Source of the DNA: Cordia subcordata
Taxonomy: Eukaryota > Streptophyta > Magnoliopsida > Boraginales > Cordiaceae
Assembly (NCBI GenBank): GCA_028554755.1
Contig: JAPTOF010000026.1
Coordinates: forward strand, 2,046,001 to 2,110,000
DNA: 64,000 bases
Direction of reading: 5' to 3'
In this document: one piece after another, positions 42,960-55,528 of the stretch
Position numbering within the stretch: position 1 is the first letter of the stretch
How the letters are laid out: each line of letters begins with the position of its first letter
Translations under genes and position numbers: made by a program
The notes under the pieces: generated by a model
Databases searched by the model: none
The model's input: the letters and a program-made list of their open reading frames with translations, nothing else
Told to the model about the DNA's origin: nothing

Positions 42960-43112
42960 GTATTTCGGAAATCCATAAAATAATGGAAGAAAAGCAAAAT
43001 AAATCTTCTCCTATTTAAATCCAAGACCTTCAAACAGAAATTAAATATTTGAAACAAGAAATTAAAATCTTATTCCAAGAAAATAGTGTCTTGCAAGATC
43101 AAATTGGGATTT
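42960..43112 (+). pseudogene. coiled-coil fragment, probable left piece of the interrupted endogenous caulimovirid
   Basis: From ATG at 42983 the + strand reads a short Lys/Gln-rich stretch with one stop. It is followed by LQTEIKYLKQEIKILFQENS and further heptads, up to the exact edge of the TNT1-like LTR at 43113. Its composition and A-rich codon use match the caulimovirid coding sequence that resumes at 55529 on the same strand. Coiled-coil segments are common in caulimovirid polyproteins. The link rests on flanking position and style, not on an identified domain. Confidence 0.4.
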
Positions 43113-43487
43113 TGTTGGAAAAAATGTGATGTAAATGAGCTTAAATAAATGTGAAATTTAAGACACACAATTACATGGTTCAACCTATGCCTACTCCACG
43201 AGCAAAAGGAGAATTTTATTAAGACAACCTCGATAATGAATAAAAGATAAACTCTCGTTCTAGCTCTAATCTCTCTTTGCTAAGTGCCTCACGCCTTTCT
43301 TTCTCCCTCACAGCTATTACAATAGGCTGAGCATCTATTTATAAGACACAGAGACAACACAATATGACAGCTACAATTAATGGTATAAATACAAACAAGA
43401 CAGAATTAGAAAAAAGGCAAGACAACAAATAAAGGCAAATCTTCCCATATTCCTTAGGTACCATTAGAATACGGGCCAGCTCTTACA
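43113..43487 (-). repeat. 3' LTR of TNT1-like Copia element X
   Basis: It is 375 bp with edges TGTTGG and TTACA, so on the minus strand it runs TGTAAG...CCAACA. On its right lies the minus-strand purine tract AAGGTGGAGATT (43488-43499). The left two thirds match 55307-55528, including CCTACTCCACG and GCTCTAATCTCTCTTTGC. Confidence 0.8.
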
Positions 43488-43673
43488 AATCTCCACCTTG
43501 AACGGTATTCACTCCCTATCAACCAAACAAAATTCTTCTCTCTTTTGCCAATTAACCGTAATCGGGCTTATCGCTTCGCATTGCCCATATAAGCAACGCC
43601 TCACAACCGTTTGAGCGACTTCTTTATTGCACTCCAACGTCCTTGTAGCGCCATATCCTGGCTACCCACATTG
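43488..43673 (-). other. 3' noncoding end of element X with polypurine tract
   Basis: No coding sequence. It lies between the element X 3' LTR and the left edge of the inserted element Y. It continues, across the insertion, with sequence at 53207. Confidence 0.6.
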
Positions 43674-45109
43674 TGTTAGGAAAAGTATCCTAAAGTCAGT
43701 CATCTATTGTATTTCTAGAATTGTTGACATACGAGTTATCTTAATAATATTTGACAATTACATCATATCACACTATCCTCTTTTACTTTGATCATGATGC
43801 AGTTCCTTAGAACATCTGTACGGGATCATGTGAATGAGACTTGGTTTGATTGTTCTTAAATTCTGTTCGTAACCACATGTTGGAATTGGTACTAGGACAT
43901 CAATTCCTTCTAGTAGAGGTTATTGTCTATCACATGGATTGGTTATCCTCATGACCAATGAGTATTATGACATACAGGTAAGCTGTGAAGACACATTACT
44001 GAACATGAATCACTTACAAACTTCCTATGGTACTTACCCTACTATCACATGATTACTTGTGGTGCACATGGTTGTCGTATTCCCTTCGAACAGAGACTGC
44101 TATAAAGGCTCACAAAGTACTTCTCGTACTTTGGTGCTGGAGTACTTGAGTTTCCAATTTGGTGACGAAAGGCTGCTAGGTACGAGCAAGTTTTGTAAAG
44201 TCGATGTGTAGGACAAGATGGGATTGACCCGCTCCGAGTATTGCAAAAATGATGCGTCATAGAGTTATCTCATGATGAGCCATGACAAGATTAGAACTTA
44301 ATATAGAATAACTGGTTAGAGGTTTGACAAATAACCATGCTCCTAGGGTTGTTTCAATATATTGAGGGTCATAGGGGATTTGCCATAATGCCCAGGTTCA
44401 TTTATAGTTGCCTTACAACCTTTCAGCTTATCCAGACGTCGGGAACCGTTGCTAAAGGGTATCTCCAATTAGTAAAAAAATTGTCATTGTATTACCGGCT
44501 TAAGTTTAACCTACGGAATCATGAAAAAGGTCAAGAGTTTTATTGATGGATTGATCTATTATATTTAATTGAGAATTAAATAAAAGAATTAATAATTAAT
44601 ATGTATGAATATTTAATTAAGAATTAAATATTTAATATTAATTATTAAGAGGCCACAGATTTAATTTCATCTATTTTTTATTGGCCCAGAAAATGTGGCA
44701 TAAATTAAATCTTGAGCTAAATGGATTAAGAATTAAACAATGATTTAATTCCTAATCGGCCTAAAATGTTGGGACCTAATTGGGTTGGAGGAATTGAGCC
44801 TAGGGCTTGTGAAGGCCAACTCCTTTTATTCTATAAAAGGAGAGTTATTCTACATATCTTTATTCTATCATCAGTTTATTAAAAAAGAAAAAGCCCTCCT
44901 CCTCCAAAGAGAAAAACCCTAGCCTCCATTAGTAGATCTTGACTGCATACAAAGAGAAGGAAGATCAAGCTTTCATAAGGCTTTTCATCAAGAATACGTA
45001 TTCACACATCACGTATTTGCAGGTATTCCTCGTGTTCTTCTTGAAAATTTTAATTTACAAGAGCTTGATCCTCGAAGAATTGTTGAAAAAGTTTTGTAGA
45101 ATTCTTTCA
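43674..45109 (+). repeat. 5' LTR of Copia element Y
   Basis: It begins TGTTAGGAA and ends ATTCTTTCA. A TATA box, CTATAAAAGGAGAG, lies at about 44831-44844. It contains AT-rich inverted runs (TTTAATTAAGAATTAAATA) near 44610. Confidence 0.9.
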
Positions 45110-45110
45110 A

Positions 45111-45124
45111 TTGGTATCAGAGCC
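45111..45124 (+). promoter_or_regulatory. primer binding site of element Y
   Basis: TTGGTATCAGAGCC lies one base after the LTR and matches the initiator tRNA-Met primer site of plant Copia elements exactly. Confidence 0.92.
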
Positions 45125-47735
45125 AAGGCTCTTTCATGCATGTTCTTCGTTATTATATCGCACAATTCTATTTTGTATTTTTGATATACAAATTCATAAT
45201 ATATATAGAAATTAAATATTAAATTATGAATTTTTTCTTTTAATTGAGAATTAAAATTTTGCTAAATTAGAATTTAATTGTGTTTATCTCTAAGCATTTA
45301 TTGTGTCCTGCTTTCACCATTCCATAATAGATTTAATCTGTTTTGGAAAACAAATTTTTTTATGATAAAAAGTTTCAAATCTACATCTTCAGTTTTAACA
45401 TGGAGTGCCTCTGCCACTCAACCAAGGTTCTCTTTTGAGAAAGATGTCACAATACTTTCTCTTCATCTAGCAGCTTCTTGTCAAATTAAAAAAAAAAATT
45501 AAAATTAAAGGAGATGAAGAATCACCTGCTGGTTTTCTTTCATTGATTGGTGCTAACCAATTGAAGAGTCAATAGATACAGCCAATTACATTAATAAAAT
45601 TAAAAAAAAAATTTGCATGCCTTCTCCTCCTTTTTCTTCTTCTTCTTTAATTTCATTGCTAGCTTGACTACCATTGTGATGGTGGTTGTTGGTGGAATTT
45701 TTTTCTTGTGTGAAATCTTATTTTAAATTAAAAAAAAAAGGGAAGGATGTTCGTGGTGTTTAATGGTGGAGGTTGGTTTTTAGGCATGAGATTTCATGAA
45801 CGATCGCTTTTGAGATGACATGTTTTTTGTTTTAAAACTTAAAAAATAAAAATAAAAAAGTGTTTTCGATGTCTTTTTCATCCATAGTAGAAAAGATGAG
45901 TGTGGCGGCTAGGTTTTGTTTAAGAAGATAGGCTTCTATTTTAAAGCCTTAAAAAGAAAGACGTTTTGAACACTACAGGTCTCGAACTTGCGACCTTTTG
46001 ATTTGGAAAAAGAGTTCCTACCAAGGCTAACCACATATTTGTAGCAAATGTGTTTTTTTATTTCCTATGCATTTTGTTAAAGATATGGAAAATATAATGC
46101 TTAAAAGATCTCTACCAAGTATCAAATCCACTTGTATAACATCTTAGTGTCTTTGTCGTCTTGACTACATGCTTCTTTGGTCATACTTGCTTCTTTTCCA
46201 TACATATATGTTTTGGCTGATTATAGGCATACTTTAATTAGTATGACTAATTAAATCAATTATAGCTTTATATATTATCTAATTAATTGTTAATTCATTT
46301 GTACATATAAATAAATTGTTTATTTGCTCACAAACTATTTTGTTTGATAAAATAAAATTTTCATTTGTAATAAATATTTGATATTTATTTTAAAATTCAT
46401 TATTTGTCAAAAATATGTTTTTGACACCCAATTAATTTTTAAATTTTTTTAATTAATTGGTTAGGCCAAAAAATTTTTTGGAAATTTTGTATTTGACCGT
46501 AATTGTTTCAAAATTAGTTTATTTATATTGGGAAAGTCTCTAATTTAATAATTTAAAAGGAGTTTTAATTATTTGGACAAGTCAATTTAATTTGATTAAA
46601 TTAATCTAATTATTGTGCAATATAATCACAAAATTGTTTATGCTTGTTTATTTTGATATATGACATATTATGAGGTGGTTATGGGCTTGCATGTCCTGTC
46701 TATTATTACATTTTATTTATTAATTATTGTAATTAATTTTTGGATCATTGGGCCTACAAGCCCAGCCTTCTCTTAAATCTGGTTGTGAATTCTCTTTTCC
46801 AAGTGATGTATCGCCTTCTTTAGAAGAAGTTCTTCTTAATTATGATATAATTAGTAGTGTTTAGCATGATCAAGACGAGGAACCGAAGACCAAGTAGTTA
46901 AAGGTCTGGGCCTGTTCAGGTTTCCCAAAATGAAAATGTAATAATTTAATTTTGCATGATTGAGTGGCCTATGATGGCTCTAGTAGGTCATACTAGGAAA
47001 GCCCACAACTATCTGCATGCACTTATATATGTCGATATATATGTTGTTTTGTACGTCAATCAATTAATTAACTAGATAATTAAAGGGTTTGGCTATTTAA
47101 ACAAGCATGCTTCTTTTCTCAAATAAATCCCTTAAAATTATTAGGTCCTTAAAGTGGCTTGGATATGGGGATATCTAAATTATTGCCTCCTATTAAAGTA
47201 AATGATAATGGCCCAATACTTTAATAAATGTTAGAGGGCCTTAGGCCTGACTTTTATTGGAATATTGTGATTATTATTTACTAAATGAGACCCTTGAAAT
47301 CCCTTCGAACTCATGAGTAGGTGGGCCGACCTCAGTCAAGCTTACTCATTAGGGTTAGAGGAAAACCTTGAGAGTTTATGTTAATGGTTTAACCTAATTG
47401 AGCTTTTTAGTGATGGACCTTAGTCCTGCTAAAGAGATGCTTAGGGCAGAACAAAATACTGAGAGTTGCTTGGGGAAGTAATTGGTTATGAGCCTGCCAA
47501 GCAGTGTCTATAGGTGAGCCAACCTCAGTCGGGCTTATGTGCATTCTTTAAGATCTCGATACCAACTAAAGGGATTTGTTTTTTGGAAATCCCTTCAGGC
47601 TATAGGTAGGGGCTAACATTCTGAACAAAATAATGGGATAATCCATTAGATATTGGCCCATATCTTTTGGAAAATTAATAATTCCTATATACAATAGATT
47701 ATTTATTCTTTTTATGTCAATTATTTGCAGATTTA
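45125..47735 (+). other. long leader of element Y
   Basis: No gene is visible in 2.6 kb. At about 45978-46029, on the minus strand, there is a pol III-like A box (TAGCCTTGGTAGGA) and B box (AAGTTCGAGACC), so a tRNA-derived SINE head may be inserted here. Near 47318 and 47512 the phrase TAGGTGxGCCxACCTCAGTC recurs 195 bp apart, each in a similar context. The rest is AT-rich. Confidence 0.5.
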
Positions 47736-48560
47736 ATGGCTAACACATTGTCTTTGAGATCACTATTAGATAGTGAGAAGCTCATTGGGCCTAACTTCGA
47801 TAGTTGGTATCGAAGGTTTCGTATTGTGCTTGAACATGAACACATCTTGCATGTTTCAACTGATCCAGCACTTGCAAAACCTACTGTTAATGCACTTGTA
47901 GCGGATCGTAGACGCTATCAAAAGTGGCTTGATGATAGAGTCACAGGTTGCTGCATCATTAGGGCTGCAATGACCAATGAGTTTTGTTGCAAGTTTGAGG
48001 ATTCACAGACTGAGACAATCATTCAAGCGTTGAATGAGTCTTTTGGCATATCTAATAATGCTGACAGACATAGAACCTCACGTGCTATTTTTAGCTCCAC
48101 GATGAAGGAAGGCACGCAAGTTACTGATCATGTATTGTAAATGACAAAAAATATCAAAAAATTGGCTAAGCTAGCTTTTCACTTTAGGAATAGATTGGCA
48201 AGGATGCCATCCTTAGTTCGCTGTGTCCATCTTTTCTTCCTTTTTTGAATCAGTTCAAGATAAACAAGTTCGTTATTAACTACCATGGGCTACTAGTACT
48301 ATTGCAAACCTTTGACAAAGACAACTAGCTCCTTAGAAATCCTATTAATATAGTGGGAGGTGCTTTATCCTCAAATGCAAGGGTTTTAAGAAAGGCAAAA
48401 AGAGAAACAATAATACGTTAAAAGCCCGAGGTGGGGGTTAAAAAACCCATATAGTAGCAGAATCAAGCCCGTAAACAAAAGGCTGACAAGAGCCAAGCAG
48501 AGTGTTTCTTCTATAAGTAGCCTAGACACTAGAAGAGGAATTGTCCACAATATTTGGCAT
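47736..48560 (+). pseudogene. gag of element Y
   Basis: ATG at 47736 opens MANTLSLRSLLDSEKLIGPN, then FDSWYRRFRIVLEHEHIL and YQKWLDDRVTGCCIIRAAMT, a typical Copia gag N-terminus. After 134 codons a TAA (48138-48140) interrupts it. Further gag sequence follows in broken frames up to a decayed zinc knuckle (ECFFYK...KRNCPQYLASLD, about 48499-48571). Gag would form the virus-like particle. Confidence 0.85.
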
Positions 48561-48745
48561 CCCTAGATCTGAACAGGCCTTGGAGAAAGCAACAAGTTGC
48601 TTGGCAAGATATGTATATGATCACTCCTTGCAATTTCAGTGTCATAGATTCTACTACCTATGTATTAGACACAAATAGTTCTTTTCATATTTACAATTCT
48701 TTACAGAGGCTACAAGTCAGTAGGAAGTTCAAAGATGAAGAGTAA
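48561..48745 (+). pseudogene. protease remnant of element Y
   Basis: The sequence TYVLDTNSSFHIYNSLQRLQ corresponds to the aspartic protease start of Copia elements, where D-T/S-G is expected. Here the Gly is Asn. A stop follows at 48743-48745. Confidence 0.7.
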
Positions 48746-48896
48746 TACCAGAGCATTGGCAATAGGAATCATGTTCTAATACTAGCGTTAGGATGTTTAT
48801 CTCTAGCCATCAATTCTATGAACTTAAGTCTTTCTAATGTTTTCTTTTGTTTGGATTTTGTTTTGAACATTATTTTAATTGGGTTTTTAGCCCAAG

Positions 48897-49990
48897 ATGG
48901 ATATTTTTTTTAAAATTTCCAGTAATGGTATTGATATTATTTTGAATAATGTTTGTGTTTTTAATGGACGATTGGAACATAAGATTTATATTTTGACAGA
49001 GGCTGTGCATATCTTGCATGTTAGCAATAAACATCCTAAAAAAGGAACTACTTCTAATATATATCTTTGGCATTGTAGACTTGTTTATATTAACAAGGAC
49101 AGGATTAGCAAGTTGGTCAAAGAAGGGTTTCTTGACATAGATGATCCTGAATCACTACCAACTTGTGAGTTTTGTCTACCAGGGAAAATTACCAATTCCT
49201 CTTTTACTAGAAAAGGTGATCAAGCTACGGAACTCTTGGGCCTTATACATATTGATGTCTATGGGCCCATAAGCACGAGTGCTAAAGGTGGGTATTCCTA
49301 CTTCGCTACATTCATTGATGACCTATCTAGGTATGGGTATGTCTATTTGATGAGACATAAATTAGAGTCTTTTGAAATGTTCAAGAGATACAAGAATGAG
49401 GTAGAAAAACAATCTGGAAAGAGTATTAAGATCCTATGATCTAATCATGGAGGAGAATATCTTCCAATGAATTTTTGAGTTACCTAGAAGAGAATGGGAT
49501 TCTCTCACAATGGACTCGTTCTTGTGCACCATAACATAATGGTGTATCTGAAAGGAGAAATCAAACACTGTTGGACATATTTGATCTATGATGGGATGCA
49601 CGGATCTACCTATATCTTTTTAGGAATGTGCTCTTGAGACAACCACTCATGCGTAAAAAGAATGCTAGCAAGTCAGTGGAAAGGACACCATATGAGATGT
49701 GGCATGGTTGTACACCAGTACTCTTGTACCTTAAGGTTTGGGGATGCTTGACATACGCCAAACGTCTTTAGACTAACAAGCTAGAACCAAACTTTGATGA
49801 ATGTAGATTTGTAGGATACCCTAGAGAGTCTAAGGGATACTACTTCTATCATGTTGGAGAACGCAAGGTGTTTGTTGCTACTAGAGCAGTCTTTCTAGAG
49901 AAAGAGTTTCTTGAACAAGAGAATACTGCCTCTACTATTGAGCTTGGTAAAGTATAAACACCTCCAATTGAACATACAAGATAGGAAAAG
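48897..49990 (+). pseudogene. GAG-pre-integrase and integrase of element Y
   Basis: An open piece (48897-49439) contains NIYLWHCRLVYINKDRISKL, the zinc-binding CEFCLPGKITNSSF and the core HIDVYGPISTSAKGG followed by ATFIDDLSRYGYVYLMRHK. It then stops. The rest (GGEYLP, SERRNQTLLD, YEMWHGCTPVLLYLKVWGCL, FVGYPRESKGYYFYHVGERK) is spread over two frames with several stops. Confidence 0.85.
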
Positions 49991-50077
49991 GTTAGGGAAC
50001 CAAATCATGAAGCTACTATAAAGGCATCAATTAGGAGATCTGGTAGAGTAGCTCGTCAACCAATTCGGTACAGATTC

Positions 50078-50990
50078 TTGGTTCGAGATAGTGATCCCAT
50101 CGAACTAGATGAGAAGAGTGAAAATTCGATCACCTATATGGATGCTATGTATACGGACAACTTTGAGAAATGGCCTAAGGCCATGGAATTTGAAATGGAA
50201 TCCATGAAAGTCAACAATTTATGGACATTAGTTGACCCACTTGAAGGGGTTAGACCCATCAGGTGTAAATGGGTTTTTAAATGAAAGCGAGGAGCAAATG
50301 GGAAGGTAGAGACCTACAAAGCCCGTTTGAATGCTAAGGGATATTGGCAATGTCATGGTATTAGTTATGACGAACTATTTTCCCCTGTATCAATGCTCAA
50401 GTTAGTTCACATCATGCTTGCTATAGCTGTGCCCTTAAACTACGAGATCTGGCAAATAGATGTCAAGATAGCTTTCCTTATTGGTGAACTGGAAGAGAAA
50501 GTGTACATGACACAACCTAAAGGATTTACATCTACAAATAAGACTAAAGTGTGTAAGCTTTAGAAGTCCACTTATGGACTCAAGTAAGCTTCTCGGAGTT
50601 GGAACATAATGTACGGCTTTGTTAAGAATGAAGAAGAGTCTTGCATTTATAAATGAACTAACGAACAATTGGTCACATTCTTAGTATTGGATGTGGATGA
50701 CATTCTTCTTATAAGAAATAATGTCCCTGCATTACAAAATGTGAAGTTATGGCTTTCATCCTAATTCTCCATGAAGGATCTAGGAAAGACTTCCTATATC
50801 CTTGATACCAAGATCTATAGATATAGATCTAAGAGGTTGTTAAGATTGTCTTAATCCACATACATAGACACTATGATGAAGAAGTTCAACATGGAAAATT
50901 CCAAGAAGGGCTGTCTTTTGATAGGCCATGGAATTCTCTCTCTAAGAGAGATTGTACCTCAACTCCTCAGGAGAAAGAACGTATGAGTAA
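50078..50990 (+). pseudogene. reverse transcriptase of element Y
   Basis: It contains KWPKAMEFEMESMKVNNLWT, RPIRCKWVFK, ETYKARLNAKGYWQCHGISY, WQIDVKIAFLIGELEEKVYM and the polymerase site LDVDDILLI at about 50689-50715, where YVDD is DVDD. Stops break it at 50282, after KTKVCKL and within the fingers. Order and spacing are normal for Copia. Confidence 0.85.
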
Positions 50991-51660
50991 AGTCCCTTAT
51001 ACTTTAGTAATAGGATCTATTATGTATGCTATGACATGTACAAGGCCTGATGTGGCATACTTCTTAGGAGTGGTCAGTAGGTACCAATCTGATCTCGGTG
51101 AGAGACATTGCTAAGTGGCAAAGACCATCCTTAAGTATTTGAGAAATACTAAAGACCTGTGGATTGCCTATGGAGATTCTAACATAAAATTAGTAGGTTA
51201 TACTGATTTTAGTTTTCAGTCATATAGGGATAATAGCAAGAGTGTGTCTGGGTTCATGTTTACGTTAAATAGTAGAGCTATTTGCTGGAAGAGTTCCAAG
51301 CAACAGAACGTGGCTAATTTTGTCTATAAGGCAGAATACATAGCAGCGTCTGATGTGGCGAAGAAAGTAGTCTGGCTCAAGAAATTCATCGTTGAGCTTG
51401 GGGCCATTCCTAACTTAATTAGTCTAGTCACAATCTTCAGCAATAGTATTGGTGCCATTGCTCAAGCGAAGGAATCTCGATCCAACCGAAAAGCCGAACA
51501 TGTGCTCAGACATTACCACTTGATTTGAGATATTGTAGCTAGAGGTGATGTCATTCTACAGAAGATTGACAGTAAAGAGAATTTGGCTAACCCATTTACT
51601 AAGGCCCTCAGGATCAAAGAGTTCAATTCACATTGAGAGAAAATAGGTATAGGATATAGA
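50991..51660 (+). pseudogene. RNase H of element Y
   Basis: It contains IGSIMYAMTCTRPDVAYFLG, then an open frame 51115-51528 with AKTILKYLRNTKDLWIAYGD, GYTDFSFQSYRDNSKSVSGF, CWKSSKQQNVANFVYKAEYI and AEHVLRHYHLI. The end, GDVILQKIDSKENLANPFTK, is in frame after a stop. Only a few changes have occurred at the conserved positions. Confidence 0.85.
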
Positions 51661-51689
51661 TCTAACTGGCTTTAGTCCAAGTTGGAGAT

Positions 51690-53206
51690 TGTTAGGAATA
51701 ATATCCTAAAGTCAGTCATCTATTGTATTTCTAGAATTGTTGATGTACGAGTTATCTTAATAATATTTGGCTAGTACATCATATCGCACCATCTTCTCTT
51801 ATTTTGATCATGATGTAGTTCCCTAGAACAATTGTACGAGATCATGTGAATGAGGCTTGATTTTGATTATTCTTAAATTCTGTTCGTAACCAAATGATGG
51901 AATTGATATTAAGATGTCAATTCCTTTGAGTAGAGGTTATTGTCTGTCACATGGGTTGGTTATCCTCATGACCAATAGGTATTGGGACACCGGTGTGACA
52001 CATAGGTACAGTGTGGAGACACGCTTACTGAACATGACTTGCTTACAAGCTTTCTATGGTACTTACCTTGCTATCAAAGGATTGCTTGTGATACACATGG
52101 CTTTCGCATTCCTTTTGACCTGAGAATGCCATAGAGGCTTACGGATTACTTCTCGTACTTTGGTACCGGACTACCTGAATTTCCAATTTGGTGATGAAAG
52201 GCTACTGGGTGCGAGCAAGTGTTGTGAAGTCAATGTGTAGGACAAGATGGGATTGACCTGCTTTGGGTGTTAAGAGAATGAAGTTCTACCTAGTCTTAAC
52301 TCATTAAGTCTTCAGCCAAAGCTTTTTGCGTGATGTATCACAGAGTTGTGTCGTGATAAGATTAGGACTTAATATAGAGTAATTGATTTGGGGTTTGACA
52401 GTTAACAATGTTCCTAGGGTTGTTTTAGAATATCGAGGGTCATAGAGGATTTGCCATAGTGCCCAGGTTTATTAATAGTTGTCTTGCAACCTTTCAACTA
52501 ATCGGGATGTCAGGCATTTGTTAGACGGCATTTTCGATTAGTACAAAGATTGTCATTATATTACAGGCTAAAGTTTGAATCTACGGGGCCACGCAAAAGG
52601 TCAAGAATTTTATTGATGGATTGATCTATTATATCTATTGAGAACTAAATATTCCATTATTTAATTATGAATTAAATAAAAGAATTAATAATTAATATGT
52701 TTGAATATTTAATTAATAATTAAATATTTAATATTAATTATTAAGATGTCACAAATTTAATTTCATCTATTTTCTGCAAGCACAGAAAATGTGGCATGAA
52801 TTGAATCTTTGGCTAAATGGATTAAGAATTAAATAATGATTTAATTTCTAATTGGCCTGAAAGGTTTGAGCCTAATTGGGTTAGAGGAATTGAGCTTAGG
52901 ACTTGTGAGTCCCAACTCCTTTTGTTCTATAAAAGGAGAGTTATTGTACATATTTTTTATTCTATCATCAGTTTATCAAAATAGAAAAAGCCCTCCTCTT
53001 CCCAAGAGAAAAAACCCTAGCCTCCATCAGTAGATCTTGTCTGCGTACGAAAAGGAGGAAGATCAAGCTTCTGTAAGGCTTCTCATCAAAACTCGTATTC
53101 GCGCATCACATATTTACAAGTATTCCTCGTGTTCTTCTTGAAAATTTTAATTTACAAGAGCTTGATCTTGGAAGAATTCTTGAAAAAGTTTTATAGAAGT
53201 CCTTCA
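51690..53206 (+). repeat. 3' LTR of Copia element Y
   Basis: It starts TGTTAGGAA after the purine tract AGTTGGAGAT (51680-51689) and ends GTCCTTCA. It carries the same TATA box as the 5' LTR near 52929. It is about 80 bp longer than the 5' LTR through indels. Confidence 0.9.
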
Positions 53207-53768
53207 TGTTGCTCGTAAGTGAAACGCCTCGAGTGTCCTCAATAGCATCCTTAGCCTTGATGTTGACACCACTTGATTCGGGAACATTGTACATATGCTC
53301 CACCTCGTCTTTAGAACCATGAAGAGACTCCATCTCTTCACCACAGTGCTTCTCAACTGAGCCAACTTTGGACCATCTTCAACCCCACCATGGAACCCTT
53401 GCTCATGTACACTTATTGTCGCGGCATTTAAAGTATAAGTAGCCTCATCTTTTCCATCTTCGAGGGATTCTTAATCATGTCCACTATGCTCAATAACAAC
53501 ATTGCACTGCTCACTTCAAGATACACATTCACCTTGTGTCTCTTCTCAAAGTGAACCTCCACTGCGATCCTATAGAGCCCCAAGAGCATCACCACACAGC
53601 TCCACCTACTCGATGGCACCGTTTTGTCCAACTTCTGTTCCAACACCCTTAACTATACAACCATCAAGAGTATATAGACTATCTATTAAAAACCTCTCAA
53701 AAGCAACCGGGAACCCTTATGCACTTTAAAGACTCCATTCTTGCAATGAAACCTTCATTTGTGAGAAT
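53207..53768 (-). pseudogene. linker region of element X pol, heavily decayed
   Basis: On the minus strand short open pieces (53428-53646, 53207-53333) carry no clear domain. Integrase and RT of element X are absent on both sides of element Y, so X had already lost most of pol or was a deletion derivative. Confidence 0.4.
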
Positions 53769-54215
53769 CTAACCGCCAAGAGAAATCAAATTCTTCTTTA
53801 GCTCAAGGAAATGCCAACACTCGAAAGGTTTGATAGTGCCATTAAACATCTTGATCTTCACAATGTCAGTTCTAGCCGCCTCCAATGTGAGGTCATTCTC
53901 AAGATAGACTTTTCCACTCTTTCCAGAATAAGTAGAAAACCTTTCTTTCCTAGGACACATGTGAAATGTAGCACCAGAATAAAGAATCCACTGGTCATGC
54001 CATTGTCCTATAGTAGCAGACAAGACACCTCTAGTACCATCAGAAATCTCATCTTTCGTATTGTCCACCACATTCATTGACTCTTGCTTATTTCTTTTCG
54101 GGCAAATGTGCTTAAGGTGACATCGTTCCCCATACTTAAAACACGTTGCATCTTTTACTCTTGGTTTTTACTTCCACGAAGATCTCCCTTTCTTACATTT
54201 CACTACACAACTCAC
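53769..54215 (-). pseudogene. protease and zinc-knuckle region of element X
   Basis: On the minus strand a CFKYGERCHLKHIC-like knuckle (about 54100-54145) precedes QWILYSGATFHMCPRKERF. There the catalytic D-S-G of TNT1-type proteases is Y-S-G. It continues with YSGKSGKVYLENDLTLEAAR and KIKMFNGTIKPF, a TNT1-like layout. A mutated catalytic Asp means no activity. Confidence 0.75.
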
Positions 54216-54221
54216 TAATCC

Positions 54222-54815
54222 TTATCCCTGAACCTCTACTCTGTTTCTCGAGAAGTGTTTCTTTAAATCCTTAGACTTTAATGCTAAATAAACATCATCC
54301 AAGCTGATATTATCATGTCCATTTAACAAAGTATCCACGAAGTTCTCATATGAGAGTAGTAGAGAACATACCAAAACAAGGGCAACATCTTCCGAATCAA
54401 CCGTCACTCTTATGTTCTTCAACTCTATTACAATGGAATTAAATTCATCAAGGTGTTCTTTCACGGGTGTACTCTCCTTCATCTTGAGGGTATACAATCT
54501 TTTCTTGAGATAGAGGTGATTCATCAGCAACAGAGACGCATAGAGATTCATCAAAGCCTTCTAGGCTTCAACTGTTGTCTCTTTATCAGCTATCTCCATC
54601 AATACATCATTAGAAATACTCATGTGTATTGCACTTATAGCCCTTTCCTCTAATTCCTCATTTTCCTTCGATTTCAATTCTTTTTTCATCTTCCTTTCAA
54701 GCACTTTCCAAAGTCCTTGCATGACCATGAAAGCCTTGAACTGGATCTTCGAGACACTAAAGTTGCCCTTACCATCGAATTTCTCAATCTCGAACTTCGT
54801 CAAAGTCGAACTCAT
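54222..54815 (-). pseudogene. gag of TNT1-like element X
   Basis: The minus strand opens MSSTLTKFEIEKFDGKGNFS with QFKAFMVMQGLWKVLE, then a stop at 54561. It resumes with LYASLLLMNHLYLKKRLYTL, then VKEHLDEFNSIVIELKNIRV and FVDTLLNGHDNISLDDVYLA. This is the TNT1/Tork-type (UBN2) gag. One stop and a possible frame change lie near 54555. Confidence 0.85.
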
Positions 54816-55306
54816 CTTTGTCTCTTCCTAACACACATCGTGGAACAAAATTTGGTCAAACTAACTACAAAATTGAACTCAGCATGTTGAAAAACCATCG
54901 AATACCCCTCTAGCCAACTTTAGTCAACCTTATCAAAAGTCAAATTAAATCTATAGCAAAATTGACAATATCCCATAATGCATACTTTGGAGCATAATTT
55001 TGCAAAATAGAGTATAAAAACGGACTTAGCACATCAAAAAATATTGGGGTAGGTTTGGTCAAACCTACTCAATGGTCAACAGTCAAAGTAAAAGTTTGTC
55101 CAACTCTAGTCAAACGTGATCAAACCTGTCACAGCAACTCCTATGCATGTATTACACCAGATTTGCCTACTTTGTTCACGTTTTTCATGTCCTCATACAT
55201 CCAAAATTTTGCACAACTTCAAGTACCAAATTTAACAAATTTTTTGTATGTTTTTCACATACACACACGACGACGCCCAACTTGTAGCCAAGCTCTGATA
55301 CTAGTT
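54816..55306 (-). other. leader of element X with primer binding site
   Basis: Directly inside the LTR, the minus strand reads AACTAGTATCAGAGCTTGG (55306-55288), a tRNA-Met-type PBS with one change. The rest is noncoding leader. Confidence 0.7.
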
Positions 55307-55528
55307 TGTTGGAAAAAACGTGGTGTAAACAAGACAAAATAAACGAGAAATTCAAGACACACTATTACATGGTTTGGTCTACGCCTACTCCACGGGCAAA
55401 AGGAGAAATTTATTAAAACAAGTTGATAATGAATACAAGATGGACTCTCGCTCTAGCTCTAATCTCTCTTTGCTAAATGCCTCATGTCTCTCTTTCTCCC
55501 TCACACTTATTACAATAGGCTAAGCGCC
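55307..55528 (-). repeat. 5' LTR of element X, truncated
   Basis: It matches the left two thirds of the LTR at 43113-43487, starting TGTTGGAAAAAA. It stops at about 55528, where caulimovirid sequence begins, so about 150 bp of the U3 side is missing. Confidence 0.75.

Larger units (their letters stand above)
43674..53206 (+). mobile_element. Copia retrotransposon Y, 9.5 kb, decayed, nested in element X
   Basis: The LTRs are 43674-45109 and 51690-53206. Between them are a tRNA-Met-type PBS, a 2.6-kb leader, gag, protease, integrase, RT and RNase H in Copia order, and the PPT AGTTGGAGAT. The flanks CATTG (43669-43673) and TGTTG (53207-53211) agree at three of five bases, possibly an eroded target duplication. 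The LTRs differ at roughly one position in eight to ten across their first 300 bp, so this insertion is much older than the Ale element. The pol frame has many stops. Confidence 0.9.

Noticed and set aside
48870..49073. minus-strand open frame in element Y
   Set aside because: Shadow of the GAG-pre-integrase coding sequence on the + strand.
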